NCBI GenBank assembly: GCA_964017065.1
Contig: OZ024783.1
Location: 11,912,313-11,976,312 of the forward strand
DNA: 64,000 nucleotides
Direction: 5' to 3'
Origin: Haliclona indistincta
Lineage: Eukaryota; Porifera; Demospongiae; Haplosclerida; Chalinidae
The notes below the pieces were generated by a model that ran no database searches, was not told where the DNA came from, and saw only the letters and a list, made by a program, of their open reading frames with translations. Below, in pieces: positions 33,191 through 42,861 of the stretch. The translations under genes were made by a program, and so were the position numbers. Every line of letters begins with the position of its first letter. The stretch's first letter is position 1.

Positions 33191-33632
33191 CAGTTGCTAC
33201 TGTCAATTCCACTCTTTAACAAGTCACTGCAGCCGTTACTCATTCAGTGATCAAGCCCACACCTTATCCTACAGCTGGATGCCAGTATTATATTACAGCC
33301 AAGAATTCTATATTACTTACCAACACAGATTCTGAGGCACTGCTACTCTAGTCCATGCAGTTATACGTACTATACTCAAAGCACAACCAGTCTGATTCTT
33401 CGTGTTCTTCCGCCTTCCAAGCAAGGTCCTCTCCCAAGCCAAATGAACTCAGCTTGCTTGTGCACACTAGTGACAACCACTCCAGCTGCTGTCTGCATAG
33501 TGAGAAACGGCAACAACTCGGGCAACGTTGAGCGCCTACTCTAGCAAAAAAGATTAAGTTAAAATCCGTGCAAAACGGGTCAAATTTCGACCTTTGACCC
33601 CGACCGGATGTCTTCCCATAATGGGACTCCCT
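33191..33632. repeat. Right copy of the ~435-bp inverted repeat
   Basis: Reverse complement of 21366-21803; see that entry. Its outer end is CCCATAATGGGACTCC. Just outside, CTCATAATGGAATCCC occurs twice (33828 and 33853), a related word, so the family may have further degenerate copies here. Confidence 0.9.
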
Positions 33633-33991
33633 AGTTGTGTCGGGCAATAAACGATTTATTATATAGTTCATCACTGTGAGCGCAATAACATCGCGAATTT
33701 TTCAAACTCGCAAAGACGCAACGGTCTGTTGCTATAGAAGACGCTACGCGCGGTCAATAACCTACATTAGACCACAGCTAAGCCATGTTGACCAATCAGG
33801 TTGCGTAGCTGCGGGTCTATAAATCTCATAATGGAATCCCGCCTCTGCCGCGACCTCATAATGGAATCCCACCACACGGCGCAGATTACGGTTCTGTGAG
33901 CGGAGTTCTACTGAATAATTTTTACAACGCTCGCGTGTCCTTGCTCGTCGTTCGCGTCGTTTCTGTTTGCTGTTGCTATGGTCTAAATCAG
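33633..33991. other. Intergenic, no gene seen
   Basis: Holds two direct copies of CTCATAATGGAATCCC and a GC-rich, CpG-containing stretch. No coding support. Confidence 0.5.
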
Positions 33992-34136
33992 TTAGACAGT
34001 GCATCCAATCGGATCTACGCGATGTAGAAGCCCTCGCGCCGTTACCATAGCGCCCTCGCTACGCTCGGACGCTATACATGTATAGCAACGGCTCTCGGGC
34101 TTCTAAATCGCGTAGATCCTCGAATGCACTGTCTAA
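33992..34136. repeat. Foldback element, ~65-bp arms
   Basis: Left arm TTAGACAGTGCATCCAATCG and onward to AGAAGCCCTCG; right arm is its reverse complement ending GCACTGTCTAA, with a few mismatches. Spacer of about 15 bases rich in CG. Confidence 0.85.
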
Positions 34137-34380
34137 CTATTATTTAATGCCCTCGAATAGAGCAATCTGATTGGTGAAAGATGACGTACTATGTAATAAC
34201 TTCAAATACACTACTGAGTGCACCTCCTTTTACCAGCCAGGGCCACTGATGGACAAGATCTCAATGTATTGAAGAGTTGAACATAAAAATTATTATGTAG
34301 TGACCAATTCAAATTTCCCGCGCGCATAATTATTGACATGACGCGTGCGAGACTCGATCGACTGCAAATTCAGTACAAGA
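34137..34380. other. Intergenic, no gene seen
   Basis: AT-rich sequence up to the truncated 5' edge of the retrotransposon. Confidence 0.4.
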
Positions 34381-37046
34381 TTAAACTCCGCCCCGATGCA
34401 AAACCGTATGCTATCTCCACACCACGTCGAGTTGCAGTTCCAAAGTCAGAGATGAGCTGGAGCGTATGGAAGAGATGGGAGTGATTGTCAAAGTCACTGA
34501 TCCTACTGAGTGGTGCGCAGGAATGGTAGTGGTCCCAAAACAGAATGACAAAGTTCGCATTTGTGTGGATCTCACCCGTCTAAATGAAAGCGTCGAAAGA
34601 GAACGACACATACTACCTGCGGTGGACCAAACACTCGCCCAACTAGCTGGAGCCAAGATTTTTTCTAAACTGGATGCAAATTCAGGCTTTTGGCAAGTAC
34701 CACTCTCTACTGAATCTACTCATCTGACAACATTCATAACTCCGTTCGGGAGATACTGTTTCAAACGTCTGCCATTTGGAATAACATCCGCTCCAGAACA
34801 TTTTCAGCGTCGCATGTCGGAGATACTGGAGGGAATCTCAGGAGTTGTCTGCCACATGGACGATGTCCTCATCCATGGGAAGTCACAAGAAGGTCACGAC
34901 CAGACACTACTCACCGTTCTGCGACGACTGGAAGCAACAGGCATAACTCTGAATCGTGACAAGTGTGTATTTTCGACCACATCAGTGTCTTTCCTGGGAT
35001 ACACTATCGATAGTACAGGTATCCAACCTGACCCTCACAAAACCGAAGCAATTCTGAAATTCAGACAACCAGAGAATGTGACTGAAGTGCGTCGTTTCCT
35101 CGGTATGGCTAACCAAATGAGCAAGTTTATACCAAATTTAGCGGAGACCACACAGCCTCTTCGGGAGCTCCTCATAAAGGGAGGTCATTGGGTGTGGGAA
35201 GAGCCTCAAAGAAAAGCTTTTTCCGAAGACGCTACTAACCAAGAGTCCAGTTCTCACATTGTTCGACCCAAATCTACCAACGACTGTATCAGCAGACGCA
35301 CCGTCTTATGGTCTTGGTGCAGTGCTCCTTCAGCAGCAGAAGACAGGCGAACAAACTCCTGTTGCATTCATCTCTAGGTCAATGTCCAAAGCTGAACAAA
35401 TGTATGCTCAAATAGAAAAGGAAGGCCTAGCCTTGACCTGGTCCTGCGAGCGTTTCTCTGATTATCTTCTTGGTCTCAAATTCAACCTTCATACTGATCA
35501 CAAACCATTGGTTCCACTTCTCAGTCACAAGAGGTTAGAAGAGCTTCCTATACGAATTCAGAGATTCCGGATGAGATTGATGCGTTACCAGTTTGAGATA
35601 TCACATGTGCCAGGTGCAGAGCTACACATAGCTGACGCCCTCTCTCGAGCCCCAGTGACAAAACCAGATGCAGAAGATGAAGAGCTACATCAGGAGACCA
35701 GAGCTTACGTCAACTTGGTGATGAGAAATATCCCTGCGACCGACAAACGTCTTCAGGAGATCAAAGAAGCTCAACAAGCTGATCTGGAATGCAAGCTCAT
35801 CACTAAATACTGTCACTCTGGATGGCCAAGTAAACCGAAAGCTCCATTGTGTATACGTAAGTACTTACCACTAAGTGCTGAATTCTCTATTCAACAGGAT
35901 CTTCTTCGTGGTAGCAGGATTGTGATTCCCCCTCCCTTCCGAAAGGACCTACTATCACGAATACACGAAGGTCATCAAGGAATCTCCAAATGCAGGGAGC
36001 GTGCAAGAGCATCAGTTTGGTGGCCAGGCTTGTCAAAGCAGTTGGAAGAAGTCGTGAAGAACTGTACAGAATGCTGCAAGGCACAACTACAGAGAGCAGA
36101 ACCACTGATTCCAACCCCTCTTCCCTAACTTCCCTGGCAAAAGATTGCTACAGATTTGTTCCTGTGGAAGAATAACTGGTATGTCTTGACTGTAGACTAC
36201 TATTCTCGTTACATCGAGATAGCTCTCCTCAATCGTATTTCGTCTACTGAAGTCATAGCCAAGTTGAAAAGCATTTTCGCTCGACACGGGATTCCCGAAA
36301 TCGTAGTCTCAGATGGAGGAAAGCAGTATGTATCTGAAGAATTCGAACAGTTCGCCAAAGACTATGGATTTCAACACTCAACTAGCAGCCCGTATTTCCC
36401 ACAGTCGAATGGAGAAGCCGAACGCGCTGTGCGCACAGTGAAATCACTCTTGAACAAGAGCAACGACCCCTATCTAGCACTGTTAGCGTACAGGAGTACC
36501 CCGGTTCTCGGAAGTAAACACAGCCCTGCAGAACTTCTCATGAGCCGCAAGTTGAGAACGACTATCCCTTCTACTCTGTCCCACAGAGAGCCTCAAGTTC
36601 CTGATGCTGAGAAAGTTAGAGAAAAAGACCGAGAGATCAAACTTAGTCAAAAGAAGAACCACGATCAAAGAAAAGGTGCCAAAGTCTTGCCCTCAATAGA
36701 ACCAGGAAGTCTAGTGTGGATGACAGATAGAAAAGAACAAGCTACTGTGCAACAAGAGGTAGCCCCAAGGAGTATCGAAGTATTGTCAGAGAATGGAGCA
36801 ACTTATCGACGGAATAGGAGAGACCTTATTCCTTTACCGTCCCAAGAAGAAGTGACAACAGAACCTGAGAATGAAGAAGAGACAATAGACTCTACAAATG
36901 ATGAAGCGACGACAGATCCACCGGTGGAGCATGAGACCGCTGATCCCGAGATCACCACCCCACAGACCGATACACCGACCAATCCAAGACGCAGTAATCG
37001 TACACCGCATCCAACAAAGCGTTATCAAGATTTCGAGAAACATTGA
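34381..37046 (+). pseudogene. gypsy pol polyprotein remnant, two frameshifts and one stop
   Basis: Reverse transcriptase occupies about 34390-35220 (KIFSKLDANSGFWQVPL, FKRLPFGITSAPEHFQ, catalytic box CHMDD in place of the usual Y/F-x-DD, FLGYTI). RNase H follows (SADAPSYGLGAVLL, TDHKPL), then the H2C2 integrase finger (HEGHQGISKCRERA, CTECC). The DDE integrase core comes last (TDLF, VVSDGGKQYV, FPQSNGEAERAVRTVK). Lesions: a frame change near 34448 just before the RT, another near 35228 between RT and RNase H, and an in-frame TAA at 36126-36128 between the integrase finger and core. The catalytic aspartates and glutamate remain. Old, inactive copy. Confidence 0.87.
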
Positions 37047-37104
37047 CTCTGGAAACTGAACTAGTGTATGGTGTGTTTTGTTTTTGTAAGAGCTTGAAAG
37101 GGAG

Positions 37105-37681
37105 TAGCCTCGTCCCCAGGCCCCGCCTCCCAAAGCTGAGGAGAGGGCCTGGTACACACTGTGTGCGCATGCGTCTATTATTCATGGAAATTTAATTGCG
37201 ATGACGTCGTTAGATGGTAATTATTTATGTGACGTATATAATAATTTTGCCTACGGGCGATATTATTGCAGCTTTCACTCCCTTTTGCCGTAAGCCATCC
37301 ACCTGGCCAGCCATAAGAGACACCAACTGAGAGACAACTACTACTAGGCTGTCAGTACGACTGTACTTGTGGTTGAAAACGAATGGTAAAACTTGACAGC
37401 ACAATATCTCCACACGAAAACATCACAGCCTTCATATACATGGCTAACTGTTCTGGCTTTGGTTTCAAATGTGAACACTCGATGCACTGGAGTGCATACA
37501 ACATAGTAGCCTCGAAATCTGCTCTACTAACTTCCGCCATGATCTGTGACGTAAAGTGTAGCAATAATGAACGGAAAATATCCGGTGATTTCTGGAATTC
37601 CGTGAATTCCGGCGCATGCGCTGACAGTCTGTACCAGGCCCTCTCCTCAGCTTTGGGAGGCGGGGCCTGGGGACGAGGCTA
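37105..37681. mobile_element. Mutator-like nonautonomous element, 577 bp
   Basis: Inverted ends of about 50 bases beginning TAGCCTCGTCCCCAG. GAAAGGGAG directly precedes (37096-37104) and follows (37682-37690) the element, a perfect 9-base target duplication, which is the size made by Mutator-like transposases. No transposase inside. A minus-strand exon-like frame (37388-37540) resembles the start of a RecQ-type helicase and may be captured host sequence. Confidence 0.88.
37388..37540 (-). pseudogene. Possible captured RecQ-like helicase exon
   Basis: ATG at 37540 then MAEVSRADFEATMLYALQC followed by CSHLKPKPEQLAMYMKAVMF, then GDIVLSSF. This resembles the helicase segment in which a LKPEQ word precedes the nucleotide-binding loop. 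A donor-like CAA|GTACAG follows near 37388. The Walker A motif itself is not included. The resemblance is from memory and only about 50 residues long. Confidence 0.4.
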
Positions 37682-37691
37682 GAAAGGGAGA

Positions 37692-37830
37692 TGTGTTATT
37701 GTGTTATTGGTCATTGTAATTAGGTATAGGACCCACTAGTCTGTAGATAGAACTCTGGTATATAAGTATGCTGTATATCCCGCATATGTACTCTATTATG
37801 CTACTCTTATTTACGCTATCACTACACTGA
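37692..37830 (+). repeat. 3' LTR of the gypsy element
   Basis: Starts TGTGTTATTG right after the polypurine tract, contains a TATA-like promoter word (GGTATATAAGTATG, ~37757) and ends close to CACTACACTGACA. The exact end is uncertain because no second LTR is available for comparison. Confidence 0.6.
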
Positions 37831-38841
37831 CAATGAGTTCAGTGATGGTAGTTTTACCAGCTCCACTGTCTCCTGTGAGAATCACTTTAGTAAATGTGTG
37901 TACTGGGAAGGCTGTCCTGCACTCTTTGAACGGTTGAAATAGCTTGATAATATCATAGTAAGGACTAGCATAGTACAATGCTGTGCGACCTTATTTGTTC
38001 TCAGCCAGTGGATTCACTCGTCCAGTTGACAACAGATATTTTACAATATTGGCATGGTTATACTGACAAGCATAATGAAGTGCTGTCCTGCCATTATTGT
38101 CTTCACATGATGGGTTACAGTGTGCCTCTCTGATAAGGTAGTAAACAACACTAAGGTTACCATTAATACAAGCATAGTGAAGTGGTGTATAACCATTATT
38201 GTTCTTGAAAGATGGATAGCAATGTTCCTCTATGATAAGGTACTTGACGATGTTGAGGTTACCATGGCGACAAGCAAAGTGAAGTAGTGTCCAGCCATAT
38301 TTGTCCTCACATGATGGGTTACAGTGTACCTCTCTGATGAGGTACTGGGTGATGTTCAGGTGATCATTGCTACAAGCAAAGCGAAGTGGTGTATAACCAT
38401 TATTGGTCTCGTATGATGGGATACAGTGTTTTTCCTTGATGAGATACTGGGCAATGTTGAGATGACCTTTCTCACAAGCAAAGTGAAGTGGTGTCATGGA
38501 ATAATTGTTTTTGTACATAGGGTCACTAAGTAATTTAACGATGAAATATTTTACTACCTCGAGATGGCCATTGTAGGCTGAATAATGCAACGGAACGTGT
38601 CTTTTCTCATCTTTGCAGTTAGCAGCACACTTATAGACAGATACCAACTCAATAACAACATTTTTCCAGCCCCAGTACGCAGCTAAGTGGGCCGGAGTAA
38701 AGAGACCAATGCTAACACACCATAGATGCTAAAGTCGATCATTGTCGTGATGGTAGCTGGTTGTTTTATACGGGGTAGTAACTGCTCCGCCATGAGCTTG
38801 TTTCCGCTTTTAAACGCGCAGACGCAGTCTTCATCGGCCAT
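37831..38841 (-). pseudogene. Ankyrin-repeat / P-loop protein, truncated pseudogene
   Basis: ATG at 38841 (MADEDCVCAFKSGNK). The frame shifts near 38700, then about six ankyrin repeats follow (PLHYSAYNGHLEVVKYFI, TPLHFACEKGHLNIAQYLI and similar). An in-frame TAA stands at 37991-37993. The same frame continues after the stop with one more partial repeat and a Walker A loop (VILTGDSGAGKTT), typical of ankyrin-plus-NTPase proteins. The sequence then ends against the gypsy LTR at about 37830. So it has a frameshift, a nonsense codon and loss of the 3' part. Repeats share internal similarity of 60-70 percent, pointing to recent expansion before decay. Confidence 0.8.
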
Positions 38842-38918
38842 TTCTTCTTCCAAGGGGCGACTATAGGCGTGGCTCCTAATACACTGAACTAATGAGACAT
38901 GCAGAGGTGATTCATGCA

Positions 38919-38964
38919 TAGCCTCGTCCCCAGTCCCTCTTTTGAGGGACTGGGGACGAGGCTA
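38919..38964. mobile_element. 46-bp perfect hairpin MITE
   Basis: TAGCCTCGTCCCCAG plus TCCCTC form the 21-base arm, then a TTTT loop, then the exact reverse complement. ATTCATGCA at 38910-38918 is repeated exactly at 38965-38973, a 9-base target duplication. Same termini as the 577-bp element at 37105. It is therefore an inserted copy consisting of little more than the terminal repeats. Confidence 0.9.
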
Positions 38965-38997
38965 ATTCATGCAGAGATACTTGTAGAGTTGCAGACA

Positions 38998-40672
38998 CTA
39001 AACATTACACAATTTTTTAGCTTGCAAGAAGTAGTTAACAGCACTGGTAGTAATATTACTACCACTAGTCCATGTGTTAGTGACTGGATTATAGTACATC
39101 CCTTTGACAATGCCTGGCTCTAGGTCAGCCATCATTAACAATGATGATAAGTCCCTTGGTGAGATGAACTTGTCCCACTGGTGTGTCCCTCGAGGCACCA
39201 GGCCCAGTACCTGTTCAGCAGCCACTATTGCGAGTAGGTAGGACAGCGCTGTACGAGTGATGGTAGTAAAACAAGCCACACCTCCTGGCTGTAGAAAGCA
39301 AGTAATAATTGTTTAGCAGTTAATGAGTGAAAACAGTGAATTGGAATTTAGTCAAATTAAACACCCAGAATTTTAAATTGCTCAATTTTACATAAGAGCA
39401 CACCGGAGCTATGGTACATATCTAGTTAGGCGGGACCAAAACTAGGCTATCACCAGACCTTGATGAGTTGAGAGATTTCTTGCAGGAATGTCTCCTTATC
39501 GGTGACATGCTCAATCACCTCCGAAGCCACAACACAGTCAAATGCAGTGTCAGGGCTATCAGCTATTAGCTGCTCGGTGCTACAGCACTTGTATGTGATA
39601 TTGTGGTTGATAGCTGGGTCAGCTACACTGTGTTGTTGAGCTGTTACGATACTACCTTCAACAGGATCAATACCAGTGACTGTTGCTCCTAGTCTTGCTA
39701 GAGGCTGAGAGATGAGAAATAATAAAAAATAGGGTGTTTTGTTAAACGAAGAGATTGCAGTGAGTGTACAGTACTATTGTGAGTACCACTAAGCACTGTC
39801 ATGTAACAGAGCTCATCGCATATTGAGACGTATCTGTCGAAGGAGTGTGCACTCTGTAAACGGCGAAATCCTCAGTCATAATAAATATTATTCCGTATTA
39901 ACGGACCAAATAAGGAGAAAAATGCATTGACCACGCCCAGCATTTAATCTCACAACTCTTGCCTACTAGATAGATGTCTTTCAAACAGAGCAGCACATGT
40001 TGCAGGATAGCTTTTGACGTAGAATAGTAATAAGCAGCATACCCTAGCAACGGTAGACAGCAGAAAAGCAATGATTCCTGTGTCTGACAGCAGATATGCT
40101 TGGATTTTGCCATTGCACTGTGAGAATACGGAGTTGCACGCGGCTCCGTAGGCTCAATATATGCCCCTGATGACCACAATTCGAAATTTTGCTATGAGCT
40201 GAAAACAATCGTGTATAATTATCTTAGCTGTATCAACTTTTTACCAAGTGGACTCACACTAGTACATGTTATGATTATTATCATGCGTACTAACACAATA
40301 CCTCACATAATATTCCGGCACCACAGCCAACATCAAGTACAGAGTAACCTGCCAATGGCTTAGTCACATCTCCCACATCTCTGCCTGTTTGTTGTAAGGC
40401 AGAAGTGATCAATGGAACTCTGACAGCGTTCATAGAGTGGAGGGCTTTGAATGGACCAATCGGATCCCACCATTCTCTGGCATTGTAGGCAAACTTTGAA
40501 GTCTCCTGAGTCTCAACTGTAGAGCTGTAAATAATATCTCACATGATATTAATAGCTACTTGGGCTATCTTGCACTAGCTACTTGCCTGAACAAAGATAT
40601 GCAGCTCCTGTAAACCCCTCTCCACCTTTCTTTTCTCCGCACGAACTGTCCAACAGCAATCAACCGAGCCAT
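38998..40672 (-). CDS. COQ3: Ubiquinone biosynthesis O-methyltransferase, mitochondrial
   Basis: Four exons on the minus strand: 40672-40587, 40524-40302, 39704-39459 and 39288-38998, 281 residues. COQ3 carries out both O-methylations of the coenzyme Q ring on the matrix side of the inner mitochondrial membrane, with S-adenosylmethionine. The basic N-terminus (MARLIAVGQFVRRKERWRGV) suits a targeting peptide. Then come the family motif EWWDPIGPFKALHSMN, SAM motif I (VLDVGCGAGILCE), GIDP, FDCVVASEVIEHV, LIKPGG, TTITRT and VPRGTHQWDKFISP. The first intron has a GC donor (CAG|GCAAGT). The donor of exon 3 (GTCTGG) is weak. Divergent from RABL3, 443 bases apart. Confidence 0.93.
39705..40301. other. 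COQ3 intron
   Basis: About 600 bases with no further exon. An open minus-strand frame at 39898-40179 shows no family features and no in-frame splice context. Confidence 0.5.
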
Positions 40673-40783
40673 GTTGTCCGATGTTGGCACGCTTGTTAGA
40701 CCACGCCCACTTTGTGTACCAACTTCAGTTCCTGCATACATTTGTACTTAGGCTCTGCATTGCATCTTACATGTACATACCTT

Positions 40784-40873
40784 TGCAAGTTGCTTGACAG
40801 CAGAGATTGTAAAATGTTAGCCTAGTAGCCAACGCCCATTTTACAATTTCTGCTGCCAAGCAACATGCAACCT
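40784..40873. repeat. Small foldback between COQ3 and RABL3
   Basis: TGCAAGTTGCTTGACAGCAG and TTGTAAAATG face their near-reverse complements about 40 bases on. Upstream of both start codons. Confidence 0.7.
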
Positions 40874-41115
40874 TGACCAATAGCAAATCATACACCCTAT
40901 CTACCTAGCTTGCATCATAGTGTATTCTGACCCAAGTCAGCAGTAAAAAGATTGCTGACCTACTGACATATCTTTGTTCAGGCAAGTATGCAATTTGGTT
41001 TGGAGCTGGCAACAATAGGACTGGTTATATGGAATCAGCTATTCGCCACGTGGAATCCGCTATTTGCAAATTACGGGCGTGTACAACTGTAGTATTACGG
41101 AAAATATCCGAGATC

Positions 41116-42861
41116 ATGTCCGCTGAGAGTATCAGAAAAGTCAAAGTAATCGTGCTTGGAGACTCTGGTAAGCCTCCTGGTTCTCTAATACTCCAGTCAT
41201 CATTTAGTGATCATGTTAAATAGAGCTGTCTGTGTACTGCAGGTGTGGGTAAGACCAGTTTGGTTCACCTAATCTGTCATGGCGAGGTGCTCACCAATCC
41301 ATACTCTACTGTAGGCTGTACTGTGGAAGTAAAAGTACGAAAATAACAATAAAATGATACAATTCACATTCTCAATTTCCTTTCTAGTTGCATGAGTACA
41401 GTCGGTCTGTCTCCTCCACTCCAACGAGCTTCTTTGTGGAGTTCTGGGATGTGGGTGGAGCCTTATCACACGAGAGAGGTCGACCATTGTTTTATCAGCA
41501 AGCAAACGGTATGTGCAGTATATCAAGTCAACATAGTCAAGTACAATGTATGTGTGCGTCAAGGTATTATACTTGTCCATGATCTGACCAATCGGAAGTC
41601 TCACAGTAGTTTGAGTAACTGGTTGAGAGGCTACCATCAAGGTCGGTCATGAATATATAACTGAGCTTTTATAGTATTGTTGCACGCAGGTTCTAAAGGC
41701 AAAAATGGCGATCGTGATAAAAGGTTCTTGTACATCAGTTCTTTGTTAAAACAGTAATTTATAGCTATTTTTTTAGTTTCGAGTATGATCCTGAGCAGTT
41801 TGCTGACAAAGAGTTACCAGTACTAATAGTAGGAACAAAAGAGGTATTGAGAATGATCGTTTTTATAGCTGGGTTACTATATTTTCTCACAGGACCAGGT
41901 TGGTGGAGGCCGGCTAGCCCAGTCTCCCAGTAGAGGCAGTAACATGGTGGGAGCTGTCTCTATTACAGTCGTGAGCAGCTTTATTCTCTTCTCTATACTG
42001 ATCTTCTGAGTACAAAAGTACCACCTTTGCAAAAATTTGAAAAAATGTATGCAGCTACCTGCATGCATGTACAGCTGCTGATAGCTCAGACAGGTGTAGT
42101 TAACTGAGTAGCTATACAGTGGTGTAGCAACTGTAGCTACACTAGGGCCTGGGCCCTTCTATGTACTCTGCTAAAAATCCAGGTGCTGGGTGGGATTTCT
42201 GGTGGAGTTTGCTATTATTTGTGTGCTCCGTATGTGCTAGCCTGTTTGAACTAATCAGCCTCTCAGTCAACGTAGTCCCACGCCTGATCGTGCCTCGAGC
42301 CATGAGTTGTATCGCCATATAGGTCAGGACTCTCAGTCGGAAACATGTTCCTCATGAATATAAATTCACACAAAATATATATAAATTTTCCTCTGTTTCG
42401 CTAGTAGAAAATTTCTGGCTATGCATGTGACACACAAAACAGGTGAATTATACCTTGTAGTGAACTGAATGTGACTACATACACACGTGTGGTCAATAAT
42501 TTTATGTTTTGTTTTCTTTCTCGATACAGAACAGCACTGATAGTCGGCAATTTGCTCTAGACTCATCTCAGCTTGTTGACCTCAATAATTTCATCGACAA
42601 GGTACGCCGCACATTAGCTCTACTCCTTTATTTCACACTCTTTTACTGCACACAGGTCATTGACCACAAGTTCTATCCATCTCTTCATCCGGTCAGTGGC
42701 TGCTTACATATTATCTTTCCTTCCCTCTTCAGTCTTTCTCTGTTTCTTACCATACTTGCTTACTTATCTACTCCATGTTTTCTCAGTAGGTCCACAGCTC
42801 CAGCTCTCGTGGAACAGTATCCAAAAGACAATCTCTAAACACACTTACTGCTAAAAATTGA
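41116..42861 (+). CDS. RABL3: Rab-like GTPase 3
   Basis: Ten short exons: 41116-41167, 41243-41334, 41388-41508, 41564-41641, 41690-41723, 41777-41843, 41893-41970, 42530-42601, 42656-42691 and 42790-42861, 233 residues, against 236 in vertebrates. Small GTPase motifs: P-loop [13 protein letters not shown] (split by the first intron), the switch II region FWDVGG in place of WDTAGQ, a feature of the RABL3 group, and VGTK for guanine specificity. It lacks a C-terminal prenylation cysteine motif, as expected for RABL3. Known roles elsewhere are in lymphoid development and RAS prenylation control. An upstream in-frame ATG at 41029 exists but would add a non-conserved leader. Confidence 0.9.

Larger units (their letters stand above)
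34381..37830 (+). mobile_element. Ty3/gypsy LTR retrotransposon, 5'-truncated and decayed
   Basis: The element keeps pol (reverse transcriptase, RNase H, integrase), a polypurine tract (GAAAGGGAG) and a short 3' LTR starting TGTG at about 37692. The gag and protease regions and the 5' LTR are absent. A 577-bp Mutator-like element is inserted exactly at the polypurine tract. The right end abuts an ankyrin pseudogene on the other strand, which it seems to truncate. Confidence 0.85.

Noticed and set aside
21366..33632. Calling the whole 12.3 kb a single giant transposon
   Set aside because: Each ISL2EU element has its own ends, and no target duplication was found outside the 435-bp repeats. Kept as a hypothesis in findings only.
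34381..37046. Treating pol as an active retrovirus-like gene
   Set aside because: It lacks gag, protease and 5' LTR and has two frame changes and an internal stop. No envelope-type ORF is present.
39898..40179. 93-codon frame in a COQ3 intron
   Set aside because: No splice sites consistent with COQ3 and no recognisable domain; COQ3 exons join perfectly without it.
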